From contig DVOV01000243.1 of the NCBI GenBank assembly GCA_018713375.1, positions 1 to 15,142 on the forward strand: a stretch of 15,142 nt of DNA, read 5' to 3'. Origin of the DNA: Candidatus Scatomorpha stercorigallinarum. Lineage in GTDB: Bacteria; Bacillota_A; Clostridia; Oscillospirales; Oscillospiraceae. Below the pieces are notes generated by a model. The model was not told the origin of the DNA. It was given only the letters and a program-made list of their open reading frames with translations, and did no database searches. Of the stretch, positions 1-5,938 are shown piece after piece; position 1 is the stretch's first letter, and each line of letters starts with the position of its first letter. The translations under genes were made by a program, and so were the position numbers.

Positions 1-8
1 AAAGAAAA

Positions 9-37
9 TACGAGGGGGACCGGGGGTCCCCCTCGTA
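9..37. repeat. 13-bp perfect inverted repeat with 3-nt loop
   Basis: The arms at 9-21 and 25-37 are exact reverse complements around a GGG loop. There is no T-run on the plus side (AGGCTCCCC follows). On the minus strand the stem is followed by TTTTCTTT (positions 8-1), so it could terminate transcription leaving the window leftwards. Confidence 0.7.
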
Positions 38-52
38 GGCTCCCCTCCATAA

Positions 53-100
53 AAAATATATGGGTCTCCGGGGCTTTTGCCCCGGAGGCCCATATATTTT
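53..100. terminator. Long bidirectional terminator-like hairpin
   Basis: A 22-bp stem (53-74 with 79-100; one G-U pair on the plus strand) closes on a TTTT loop. The outer part of the stem is A/T-rich (AAAATATAT with ATATATTTT), so each strand ends the hairpin with a T-rich arm. This is the usual form of a bidirectional intrinsic terminator. Confidence 0.65.
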
Positions 101-121
101 GCGCGCCGCACGGCGGCGCGG

Positions 122-140
122 TTGCGCCTCAAAGGCGCAA
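122..140. repeat. Short GC-rich inverted repeat
   Basis: TTGCGCC at 122-128 pairs perfectly with GGCGCAA at 134-140 around the loop TCAAA. A weaker 7-bp hairpin (102-108 with 114-120) lies just before it. No T-run follows, and the function is unknown. Confidence 0.5.
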
Positions 141-148
141 GATAAGGT

Positions 149-180
149 ATCGCCCCGAGGCAAAGCCCCGGGGCGATTTT
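149..180 (+). terminator. Terminator-like hairpin with T-run
   Basis: The arms at 149-161 and 165-177 pair over 13 positions with one mismatch (A158/C168) around an AAA loop, and TTTT ends the element at 177-180. It is compatible with plus-strand termination for a gene lying left of the window. Confidence 0.55.
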
Positions 181-253
181 GTCCGCCCTATGCGGGCGGC
201 CATTCCTATGCTTGGTGAGTTTCTGCCACTGACCGCACGGGGTTTTCTAATGT

Positions 254-281
254 GTCCCATTTTGCTTAAGCAAAATGGGAC
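254..281. repeat. 28-bp perfect palindrome
   Basis: Positions 254-267 are the exact reverse complement of 268-281, with no spacer. The arm is GTCCCATTTTGCTT. It is flanked by GC-rich sequence and is much more AT-rich than its surroundings. It is not followed by a T-run on either strand. Its perfection suggests either a cruciform or hairpin element of a dispersed repeat family, or a protein-binding site. Confidence 0.75.
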
Positions 282-398
282 TTTGATACGCCGCCCGCGC
301 TGGGGGCGCGGGCGAGCGAGATGCGCGGGGCGGGCGGAGCCCGCCCACGGGCGTGGTTTGCGTGGTTTGGGACATTCTGCTTGTCGTGAGGTTATTTT

Positions 399-429
399 GG
401 GGGCTCCGCCCCCTTGCCCCCTGGGGGGC
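399..429. repeat. Two adjacent G/C-run hairpins downstream of the GH38 gene
   Basis: GGGGGC (399-404) pairs with GCCCCC (408-413) around TCC, and GCCCCC (416-421) pairs with GGGGGC (424-429). These lie 6-36 nt after the GH38 stop codon on the minus strand. They may act as its terminator or 3' stabiliser, although the minus strand continues with AAAATAACC and not with T residues, so a classical intrinsic terminator is not supported. Confidence 0.45.
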
Positions 430-434
430 GGCAG

Positions 435-2831
435 TTAGCCGGTGATCATGGTATAGGGCGCGAAAGCGTGTTCGTGCAGCTCGTCCATGGCTTTTTCGGG
501 GTCGGCCTCGGGGGTGAGCCAGAGTGAATAGCGGTATTCGCCGAAGCCGGAGAGGTCCATCTTGAAATTCGTCTCCCAGAGGTTGTTCATTACCCAGGAA
601 TAGGCCGGGCGGCGGTTGTTTTCCTCCGCGCAGTCGCACAGGTGGATGGGGTGGTGGCGCATCTCGCCCATGTATATCAGCGGCACATCGGGGGAGGCCA
701 CGAGCAGGCTGCCGCTGCTGCCGACATAGGCCAGGCCGTCGTCGGACATGTAGAACTCCATGCAGCTGCCGGGTATCTGGTCCACGCCGGGGCGGAAGGC
801 CTCGGCGCCCTTGCGCAGGTACAGGCTCTGGCCGTCGTCCAGCGAGAGGGCCAGGGGCAGGAACACGCTCTCGATGTCGCTGCTGAGCGTCTTGCCCAGT
901 TGCAGGCAGAGGTCAATGCGCGGAATGGCTTCATAGAGCTTGAGGAACAGGGCGCAGTGCACGGTGCCGGGAAGGGAATAGCGCAGCTCCAGCTCCGTAA
1001 ATACATCGCCGCGCTCACGGCAGACGACTTCCTCCAGGCGTGCGGCGTGGAGCTCGGCGTGCTCGCCGCGGATGTTACGGCCCAGCAGGCGGCGCTCGCG
1101 TTCTTCGGGGCAGCAGTCGATGGAGGGATGGCGCACGGCGGTGCGCTCGTAGAGTGGCGTGAAGAAGGGCGCCGCGCCCGGCGCGAGCAGCTCGCGGCCG
1201 CTGGACTTGTCCACAAAGCCCGTCGCGCCCTCGCCCACACGGTAGGCGAGGCGGAAATGGGCGTTTTCAAAGCCGTAGGGCAGCTTGTATGTAACGCTGT
1301 CGTAGTCGTTGACGATGTCGCGCACCCGCTCCGCGCCAACATAGCAGCGGCGGCTGTTGAGCGTATCCGGCAGGGCGGGCAGGGGGTTGAAGGAGTAGCT
1401 GCGCTCGCACGCGCCGTCAAAATCGTCTACGAAGGTCACGCGCCGCCCGCGCGGGTGAGGGGATACCTGGCACGTCAGTTCAACGCCGTCCTCGCGCACG
1501 ACCCGTGCGCGCGAGAGCTGGTGGCTCTCAACATAAAACTCCACTACCTGTTTGCCGCGCGCCGCATTGGGGACGCAGACCTTGAGCGTGCCGCTCGTGC
1601 TGTAGTAGCGCATGATGTCGCCTTTTTCCTCGGCGATGAGCCCCAGCATCCGCGAGGCGCTCTCGTGAGCGCGGGAGGCGTAGCTGTTTTTGCGCATGTC
1701 GAGGTCAAGGACCATGGTGTCGTAAGGGTTGGTGATGGTGGAGGAGTGCCCCCAGGTGTGCTCGGCGTAGAGCAGCAGGGCGTCCTCCGCCGTGCGGCAG
1801 AGCGCGGGGTATTTTCCGGCGGCCTGCGCGTCCAGCCGGCGGCAGAGCTCATAGCGCCGCTGGGCGTCGCGGTAGTGCTTGACGGCATAGGGCGTGGAGC
1901 CGGCGCCGCTGGCCCACCAGTCGGTGAGGTCGCCGTGATAGACCGGCGCATCGGCGAGCTTGTCCCTGATGGCGGCATAGAGCTCCTGCAGGGAGACCAT
2001 GCGCAGCTCGACTTCGCCGCCGTAGCGGCGGTTGTGCTCTTCAACAACGCGCAGGATGAGCGTCTCGGGCGGGGCGTTGTCGCTGAACACGCCGGAGACG
2101 GCGGCGACGATGAAGTCGTAGCCGTAGCCGTTGTCCTCGCAGAGCCTGAGATAGTCCGTGAGGTTGCGGTGCAGCGTGTCCACGTCGTCGCCGGGCTTCT
2201 CGCGCAGACCGAAGTGGCTCTGCGTCATGAACTCCGCGCCCGAGTTGGGGCGGACGCCGAGCACGTTGCCGAGGTTGTAGTGCTCGCCGTTCCACACCAG
2301 CAGCCGCTGGCCGGCGGCGTTCTCCCACCAGTAGGCGTTCTGGTTTTGATAGAGCGGGTACATGCCGTGGTGGCAGTGGATGTTGGTGAAGAGGAACTTG
2401 ACGCCATGCGCGAGCAGCGCGTCGCGCTGGCCCATGGAGATGCCGTTGATGTCGGCGATCATCGCCGTTTCCACCGGCACGCCGTGCGCGCCCAGCAGGG
2501 CTTTGACCTCGTCCAGCCGGCGGCTGAGGACGCCGCTGTCGACCAGGTCGCAGAAGTTTAGATAATTGGCGGAGAAGCCGACCTTGCCCTCGCGCATCAG
2601 GCTGAACAGGCGTTCCTTGTCGGCCTCCGAAGCGGTCTTGAGGAACTCCTCCACGCAGAACCAGGTCTCGCAGTTCCAGCGGAAGGCGGCGTTCTCCGGA
2701 CGCGACATGATGTCCAGCACCGTGCGGATATAGTTCGCCTGGCCCTGTATGACGCGCTCCTGCAGGTCCGTGTAGCCGATATCGGTGTGTGAGTGGTGTA
2801 CGATGTAGACGGTCTTGATCTGTTTTGCCAT
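435..2831 (-). CDS. GH38-type alpha-mannosidase-like glycoside hydrolase
   Basis: 798-residue protein of the glycoside hydrolase family 38 fold. These are retaining enzymes with a catalytic zinc that usually cleave alpha-mannosides. Seen: an N-terminal motif HSHTDIGYT with the expected zinc pair His15 and Asp17, a candidate nucleophile Asp127 in ADINGIS, and a candidate last zinc ligand His358 in EHTWGHS. The C-terminal half is a beta-rich region with no motif I recognise. No signal peptide is visible, so a cytoplasmic enzyme acting on imported oligosaccharide is inferred. The start is the ATG at 2829-2831, preceded by GGAGGG six bases upstream. The frame stays open to 3272, but that extension is the shadow of the regulator gene. 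It begins 19 nt after the GntR gene, so the two form one operon. The sequence is divergent from textbook mannosidases, so the substrate is unknown. Confidence 0.85.
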   Translation of the reverse strand: MAKQIKTVYIVHHSHTDIGYTDLQERVIQGQANYIRTVLDIMSRPENAAFRWNCETWFCVEEFLKTASEADKERLFSLMREGKVGFSANYLNFCDLVDSGVLSRRLDEVKALLGAHGVPVETAMIADINGISMGQRDALLAHGVKFLFTNIHCHHGMYPLYQNQNAYWWENAAGQRLLVWNGEHYNLGNVLGVRPNSGAEFMTQSHFGLREKPGDDVDTLHRNLTDYLRLCEDNGYGYDFIVAAVSGVFSDNAPPETLILRVVEEHNRRYGGEVELRMVSLQELYAAIRDKLADAPVYHGDLTDWWASGAGSTPYAVKHYRDAQRRYELCRRLDAQAAGKYPALCRTAEDALLLYAEHTWGHSSTITNPYDTMVLDLDMRKNSYASRAHESASRMLGLIAEEKGDIMRYYSTSGTLKVCVPNAARGKQVVEFYVESHQLSRARVVREDGVELTCQVSPHPRGRRVTFVDDFDGACERSYSFNPLPALPDTLNSRRCYVGAERVRDIVNDYDSVTYKLPYGFENAHFRLAYRVGEGATGFVDKSSGRELLAPGAAPFFTPLYERTAVRHPSIDCCPEERERRLLGRNIRGEHAELHAARLEEVVCRERGDVFTELELRYSLPGTVHCALFLKLYEAIPRIDLCLQLGKTLSSDIESVFLPLALSLDDGQSLYLRKGAEAFRPGVDQIPGSCMEFYMSDDGLAYVGSSGSLLVASPDVPLIYMGEMRHHPIHLCDCAEENNRRPAYSWVMNNLWETNFKMDLSGFGEYRYSLWLTPEADPEKAMDELHEHAFAPYTMITG

Positions 2832-2850
2832 TGGTATCCCTCCAATGTAT

Positions 2851-3570
2851 TTATCGGTCGATCTCGATAAGGAAGCGGCTGCTGCCGGCGGGGTAGTAGC
2901 TCTGCGCATACTCCACGCGGCGGCCGCGGGCGTCGAAGCCCACGGAGTCCACGTATATCGCCGGCTCAAAGGGCCCCAGCTGCAGCGCGGCGGCGATATC
3001 ATCGCCGGGGATGCGCACCTCCAGCACGCGCGAGGCATGGCAGACCTTGAGCGCGCGGGACTCCAGCATGTCGTAGAGCGAGGCGTCCGTGAAGTCCTGC
3101 CCGCACATGTCGGGGAAAAGGGCGTAGGGCACGTAAACGGTGGTGTACACCACCGGCCGGCCGTCGTTGAAACCATCGATCCAGCGGCGGCGCACAAGGC
3201 GCGTGACGCGCGCGTTGGCAGGAAGGGAGAGCCGCTCGCCCAGTTTGCCCACGGGCTGCACGCCCAGCTCAAGCACCTCTGTGCGCAGTGAGCGGCCTAT
3301 CTGCTCCGCTTCGCGGCGGTAGCCGGCGATAAAGCTGGTGCTGCCGTGAAGCAGCTTTGGCTGCGTAACGTAGCTGCCGCTGCCGCGGATGCGGTTGATG
3401 AGCCCATCGCCTTCCAGGCGGTCGAGCGCATGGCGCAGCGTGGCGCGGCTGATGCCCATGGACGCCGCCAGTTCGTTTTCCGCCGGCAGGCGATCGCCGG
3501 GGTGGTATTCACCGCGCTCGATCTGCCCGCGCAGGGCCTCATAGGCCCGCTTATATAAGTTCTCAGGCAT
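2851..3570 (-). CDS. GntR family regulator, HutC/UTRA type
   Basis: 239 residues. Residues about 4-70 form a GntR winged helix-turn-helix (LPAENELAASMGISRATLR, then LEGDGLINRIRGSGSYV). Residues about 90-236 form a UTRA ligand-binding domain ending in the typical YAQSYYPAGSSRFLIE segment. This family usually represses a neighbouring catabolic operon and is released by a sugar phosphate or another pathway metabolite. Because it is the first gene of a two-gene unit with the GH38 enzyme, its effector is probably the substrate or product of that enzyme, and it probably regulates itself. The start at 3570 has GGAGGCGAG upstream. The inducer cannot be read from sequence. Confidence 0.9.
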   Translation of the reverse strand: MPENLYKRAYEALRGQIERGEYHPGDRLPAENELAASMGISRATLRHALDRLEGDGLINRIRGSGSYVTQPKLLHGSTSFIAGYRREAEQIGRSLRTEVLELGVQPVGKLGERLSLPANARVTRLVRRRWIDGFNDGRPVVYTTVYVPYALFPDMCGQDFTDASLYDMLESRALKVCHASRVLEVRIPGDDIAAALQLGPFEPAIYVDSVGFDARGRRVEYAQSYYPAGSSRFLIEIDR

Positions 3571-3611
3571 GTAGTCTCGCCTCCGGGCACAGTATACGCC
3601 GGGCAGAAGGA

Positions 3612-3640
3612 TTTGTACATACTAATATTGCTGGTTTCAA
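3612..3640 (-). promoter_or_regulatory. Putative sigma-A promoter for the GntR-GH38 operon
   Basis: On the minus strand, TTGAAA (3640-3635) is followed after 17 nt by TACAAA (3617-3612), about 40 nt before the GntR start codon. The match is fair. It sits in an AT-rich stretch that contrasts with the GC-rich genes. Confidence 0.45.
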
Positions 3641-3645
3641 GAAAA

Positions 3646-3722
3646 ATAAGCACTATTTTGACCACGCGGCCGCGCGGAGAAAACAGCGCTTACTATTATT
3701 TGGCATTTGCTTATGATAAGCA
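3646..3722. promoter_or_regulatory. Candidate GntR operator: 15-bp palindrome plus a half-site
   Basis: TGCTTATGATAAGCA at 3708-3722 is a perfect 7-1-7 palindrome. The same half-site ATAAGCA recurs at 3646-3652, directly upstream of the predicted -35 box. A palindrome plus a repeated half-site next to a GntR-type gene fits an autoregulatory operator. This is inferred from arrangement only. Confidence 0.4.
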
Positions 3723-3759
3723 TGTATATTTATCAGTTAAGTTCGAGCCAGGAACTGGA

Positions 3760-3790
3760 CAGGCCCACCCCGTTGACCGGGATGGGCCTG
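3760..3790 (-). repeat. 12-bp hairpin downstream of spmB
   Basis: The arms at 3760-3771 and 3779-3790 pair over 12 positions around GTTGACC. The single irregular pair is G-U on the minus strand but C-A on the plus strand, which favours function in the minus-strand transcript. No T-run follows, so it is at best an unusual terminator or 3' end structure for spmAB. Confidence 0.4.
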
Positions 3791-3926
3791 CTCAGAGAGA
3801 GAAAGGACAATGTATAAGACGGAAGGAGAAATGTTATTATTTTAACTGGCATGTTTAGACTAACACATATCGCTGCATTTGTAAAGACGTAAAAGCAAAA
3901 ATTTGTGTAATTTCTCGAAGAAAATT

Positions 3927-4442
3927 TCAGAGCAGCCGCGCAAAGAGGGCGGAAAACGCAAACCCGGCAAGATCGGCGCACAGCGCCGCCGGCACGGCCC
4001 AGCGCGTGTTCTTGATGCCCGCCGCGCCAAAGTAGACGGCGATGACATAGAACGTCGTCTCCGTGGAGCCGAGCATGATGGCGGCGGTGCGTCCGATGAG
4101 AGAATCCGGGCCGTGGGCCGCCATGATATCCGCCGCCGCAGCCATGGCGCCGCTGCCGCTCACGGGGCGCAGGAGTATCAGCACGGCGGTCTCCGGTGGA
4201 ATGCCCAGCAGTTCCAGCAGGGGGGAAGCGAGGGCGGTCAGGGCGTCAACAGCGCCGGAGGCGCGGAGCATATGGACGGCGGTGAGCAGCGCCACCAGCG
4301 GTGGGAAGATGCGCAGGACGGTCTTGAGCCCCTCCGCCGCGCCCTCGGACATGGCTGAGAACACGTCCACGCCGCGCAGCAGCCCGGTGATGGCGGCGGC
4401 CGCTATCACTATCGCCGCTGAGAGCGAAGCTATAGACGCCAT
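3927..4442 (-). CDS. spmB: Spore maturation protein B
   Basis: 171-residue integral membrane protein of the nucleoside-recognition (Gate) domain family. SpmB works with SpmA in dehydration of the spore core during late sporulation in Bacillus and Clostridium. Diagnostic stretches are LLRPVSGSGAMAAAADIM, GPDSLIGRTAAIMLGSTETT and FYVIAVYFGAAGIKNTRWA. Several hydrophobic segments are evident. The start chosen is the ATG at 4440-4442, which shares one base with the spmA stop (TGATG) and has AGGAGG 11 nt upstream. The in-frame TTG at 4451 is only 2 nt from that site, so it is less likely. The overlap implies translational coupling to spmA. It supports an endospore-forming host. Confidence 0.92.
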   Translation of the reverse strand: MASIASLSAAIVIAAAAITGLLRGVDVFSAMSEGAAEGLKTVLRIFPPLVALLTAVHMLRASGAVDALTALASPLLELLGIPPETAVLILLRPVSGSGAMAAAADIMAAHGPDSLIGRTAAIMLGSTETTFYVIAVYFGAAGIKNTRWAVPAALCADLAGFAFSALFARLL

Positions 4443-5014
4443 CAGCGCCAAAACCTCCTCAGCACGCCGGAGGCCAGGAGGCCCGCGCAGACAGAGGCCG
4501 CGCTGCTCAGCCAGACGGCGGGGAGCATGTCAAAGGGCGCCGTGGAGCCGTAGGACGCGCGCAGCGCCGCGGCCGTCGTCGGCAGGAGCTGGATGGAGGC
4601 CGTGTTGATGACCACCAGCCGGCAGAGCTCGTCGGACGCCTCGCCGGGAGGGGAGAGGCGGGCCATGCCGCGCGCGGCGCGGATGCCCATGGGCGTGGCG
4701 GCGTTTCCCAGTCCCAACAGATTGGCGGAGACGTTGGACGCCAGGGAAGAGAGTATTTCCCTGTCGCGCGCCGAACGGGGGAAAAGCCGCCGCAAAACGG
4801 GCGAGAGCGCGCGGGAGAGGGCCTCCAGCGCGCCCGCCCGGCGCAATACCTCCATCACCCCGCTCCAAAGGCAGATGAGCCCGCCTGTCTCAAGGCAGAG
4901 CTTCACCGCCGCCGGCGCGCCTTCCAGCGCAGCCGCGCCGGTCTCGGCCGCATTGCCGGAGACCGCGCCGTACACGAGCGAAAACAGTATAAATACTACC
5001 CAAATTGTGGACAT
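4442..5014 (-). CDS. spmA: Spore maturation protein A
   Basis: 190-residue membrane protein, partner of SpmB. It carries the family signatures NVSANLLGLGNAATPMGIRA and VINTASIQLLPTTAAALRAS, and hydrophobic segments at the N-terminus (VVFILFSLVYGAV), in the middle (GGLICLWSGVMEVL) and near the C-terminus. The start is the ATG at 5012-5014 with GGAAGG 10 nt upstream. An upstream GTG at 5023 lies 1 nt from that site and is rejected. In Bacillus subtilis these genes follow dacB and are expressed in the mother cell. Here there is no dacB, and the pair diverges from abrB. A sporulation sigma promoter would be expected between 5015 and 5156, but I could not identify one convincingly. Confidence 0.92.
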   Translation of the reverse strand: MSTIWVVFILFSLVYGAVSGNAAETGAAALEGAPAAVKLCLETGGLICLWSGVMEVLRRAGALEALSRALSPVLRRLFPRSARDREILSSLASNVSANLLGLGNAATPMGIRAARGMARLSPPGEASDELCRLVVINTASIQLLPTTAAALRASYGSTAPFDMLPAVWLSSAASVCAGLLASGVLRRFWR

Positions 5015-5083
5015 GTTGTGCACACCTTCCAGTTTCTACTTGAAATATTCGTCACTGTATATTGAATATAAATTCTCCATTTC

Positions 5084-5112
5084 TTGACTTTGGTGACAAT
5101 TTCCTGTATAAT
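5084..5112 (+). promoter_or_regulatory. Sigma-A promoter for abrB
   Basis: TTGACT (5084-5089), 17-nt spacer, TATAAT (5107-5112). This is close to the ideal vegetative promoter, 44 nt before the abrB start. Confidence 0.8.
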
Positions 5113-5156
5113 TTCAATGTTGAGGTCAGCTGCAGCCGCAGATGGGAGGAAAAGTT

Positions 5157-5402
5157 ATGAAATCGACCGGGATCGTCAGAAAGGTGGATGAGCTTGGGCG
5201 CATCGTGCTGCCCATAGAACTCAGAAGGACACTGGACATCGAGAAAAAAGACTCGATGGAGATCTATATCGAGGGTGACACAGTAATACTCCGCAAGTAC
5301 CAGCCCGCCTGCGTATTTTGCGACAGCGCAAAGGATATCGTATCTTTCCGCGGCAGGAACGTCTGCTCCGACTGCATAAGGATGCTCGAGGAGAAGCTCT
5401 GA
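5157..5402 (+). CDS. abrB: AbrB-family transition-state regulator with Cys-pair C-terminus
   Basis: 81 residues. Residues 1-48 are nearly identical to the AbrB DNA-binding swapped-hairpin domain (MKSTGIVRKVDELGRIVLP, IELRRTLDIEKKDSMEIYI). The start is the ATG at 5157-5159, with GGGAGGA 6 nt upstream. An in-frame upstream ATG overlaps that site and is rejected. In place of the Bacillus AbrB C-terminus there are two Cys pairs, CVFC and CSDC, spaced like a small zinc ribbon. AbrB proteins are global repressors of post-exponential genes. Divergence from spmA makes local control of a sporulation operon plausible, but that is inference. A strong promoter precedes it and an intrinsic terminator follows it. 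Confidence 0.92.
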   Translation: MKSTGIVRKVDELGRIVLPIELRRTLDIEKKDSMEIYIEGDTVILRKYQPACVFCDSAKDIVSFRGRNVCSDCIRMLEEKL

Positions 5403-5431
5403 ACACGTTAGTCCATGAGATGCCTGACGCT

Positions 5432-5468
5432 GCCGGGAAGCCACGTACCCGGCGGCGTGGGCCGGGTA
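5432..5468 (+). repeat. Mutually exclusive hairpins in the abrB 3' region
   Basis: GCCGGG (5432-5437) can pair with CCCGGC (5448-5453), while TACCCGGC (5446-5453) can instead pair with GCCGGGTA (5461-5468). The shared middle arm means only one can form. Both lie between the abrB stop and its terminator. Confidence 0.4.
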
Positions 5469-5488
5469 AGTACATGTTGTATGAAAGC

Positions 5489-5513
5489 GCTGCGGTGTTT
5501 GCCGCAGCTTTTT
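5489..5513 (+). terminator. Intrinsic terminator of abrB
   Basis: GCTGCGG (5489-5495) pairs with CCGCAGC (5502-5508) around TGTTTG, followed by TTTTT and a further T-rich stretch. Confidence 0.85.
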
Positions 5514-5527
5514 GCTTTTATTGACAA

Positions 5528-5556
5528 TTGACAATTTAAAGCTGAAAAGCTATAAT
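5528..5556 (+). promoter_or_regulatory. Perfect consensus promoter of the T-box/lyase unit
   Basis: TTGACA (5528-5533), exactly 17 nt, TATAAT (5551-5556): both hexamers match the sigma-A consensus completely. A second TTGACA lies 7 bp upstream (5521-5526), making the tandem TTGACAATTGACA. A strong constitutive promoter with control placed in the leader is typical of T-box units. Transcription should begin near 5563. Confidence 0.88.
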
Positions 5557-5562
5557 TCACTC

Positions 5563-5879
5563 AACAAAACAAGGATACAGGCAATGACTGCGGAATAGTA
5601 CCGGGAGAGAGCGCCGACAGGCGCGGGCCCTGCAGAGAAGTGCCGGTCGGTGCAAGGCACGAGGACACGGCCCGGGAATACACGCAAGAGCCGCCCCACG
5701 AAAGCTCCCACGGAGCCGGTAGGCCGGGCCGGGCTTCTCCCGTTACAGAGATAGAGTATCTCCGGCATTGCCGGACGCACTCGAAAAGGCCGGTATGCGT
5801 GAGCTGCCGGTAAATTGAGGTGGTAACACGGGATTTGGCGCTCGTCCTCTGCAAGGGAGGAAGGGCGTTTTTTGTTTTT
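5563..5879 (+). promoter_or_regulatory. T-box leader, tRNA-Tyr responsive (specifier UAC)
   Basis: Tandem leader elements are visible in order. Stem I base: GGC 5580-5582 with GCC 5690-5692. Lower stem: TGCG 5589-5592 with CGCA 5683-5686. Specifier loop: 5' side GAATAGTA (5593-5600, containing the AGTA motif) and 3' side GAATACA (5676-5682). Upper stem: CCGGG 5601-5605 with CCCGG 5671-5675. Counting back from the conserved purine A5682, the specifier codon is TAC (5679-5681), tyrosine. Further hairpins lie at 5748-5762 and 5762-5774. The T-box GAGGTGGTAACACGGGA starts at 5817. Its TGGT (5821-5824) would pair with an ACCA 3' end, which fits the discriminator A of tRNA-Tyr. GAGG (5817-5820) with CCTC (5846-5849) closes the antiterminator. 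Uncharged tRNA-Tyr should permit read-through into the lyase gene. Confidence 0.9.
5839..5879 (+). terminator. Leader terminator of the T-box
   Basis: The arms at 5839-5849 and 5857-5867 pair over 11 positions with one mismatch, followed by TTTTTTGTTTTT. The 5' arm includes CCTC (5846-5849), which the antiterminator also needs, so the two structures are mutually exclusive as in other T-box leaders. Confidence 0.9.
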
Positions 5880-5938
5880 CCTCAAACCGGGGAGCCGCCG
5901 CCAAAGGGCTCCTTGAATATGAAAAAGGAGCGAAAACA

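Larger units (their letters stand above)
1..434. other. Gene-free region dense in inverted repeats
   Basis: No open reading frame here has a ribosome binding site or recognisable product. The stretch holds at least seven separate inverted repeats (9-37, 53-100, 102-120, 122-140, 149-180, 254-281 and 399-429), most of them GC-rich. It lies downstream of the minus-strand GH38 gene, and whatever gene precedes position 1 is out of view. The left part looks like stacked terminators. The right part resembles dispersed intergenic palindromes. Individual elements are listed separately. Confidence 0.7.
3571..3926. other. AT-rich intergenic region between GntR and spmB
   Basis: No supported gene lies here. 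It contains the GntR promoter, the palindrome and half-site, and a 12-bp hairpin at 3760-3790. The rest (about 3791-3926) holds no recognisable signal apart from a weak A/T inverted repeat near 3910-3930 just after the spmB stop. Confidence 0.55.

Noticed and set aside
1..434. CRISPR array or origin of replication
   Set aside because: The repeats are inverted and unlike each other, there are no regular spacers, and there are no DnaA-box clusters.
642..2561. 639-codon open frame on the plus strand antisense to the GH38 gene
   Set aside because: It is a GC-rich shadow rich in Ala, Val and His with no family motif and no ribosome binding site.
2832..3272. N-terminal extension of the GH38 reading frame (open to 3272)
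   Set aside because: It overlaps the GntR gene in another frame, is composition-biased, and the ATG at 2831 has a good ribosome binding site directly before the family motif.
3810..3845. 11-residue open frame after GAAAGGACA
   Set aside because: The spacing to the putative ribosome binding site is about 2 nt, and nothing supports it as a leader peptide.
4443..4451. TTG start for spmB at 4451
   Set aside because: The ribosome binding site is only 2 nt away; the ATG at 4442, overlapping the spmA stop, is better placed.
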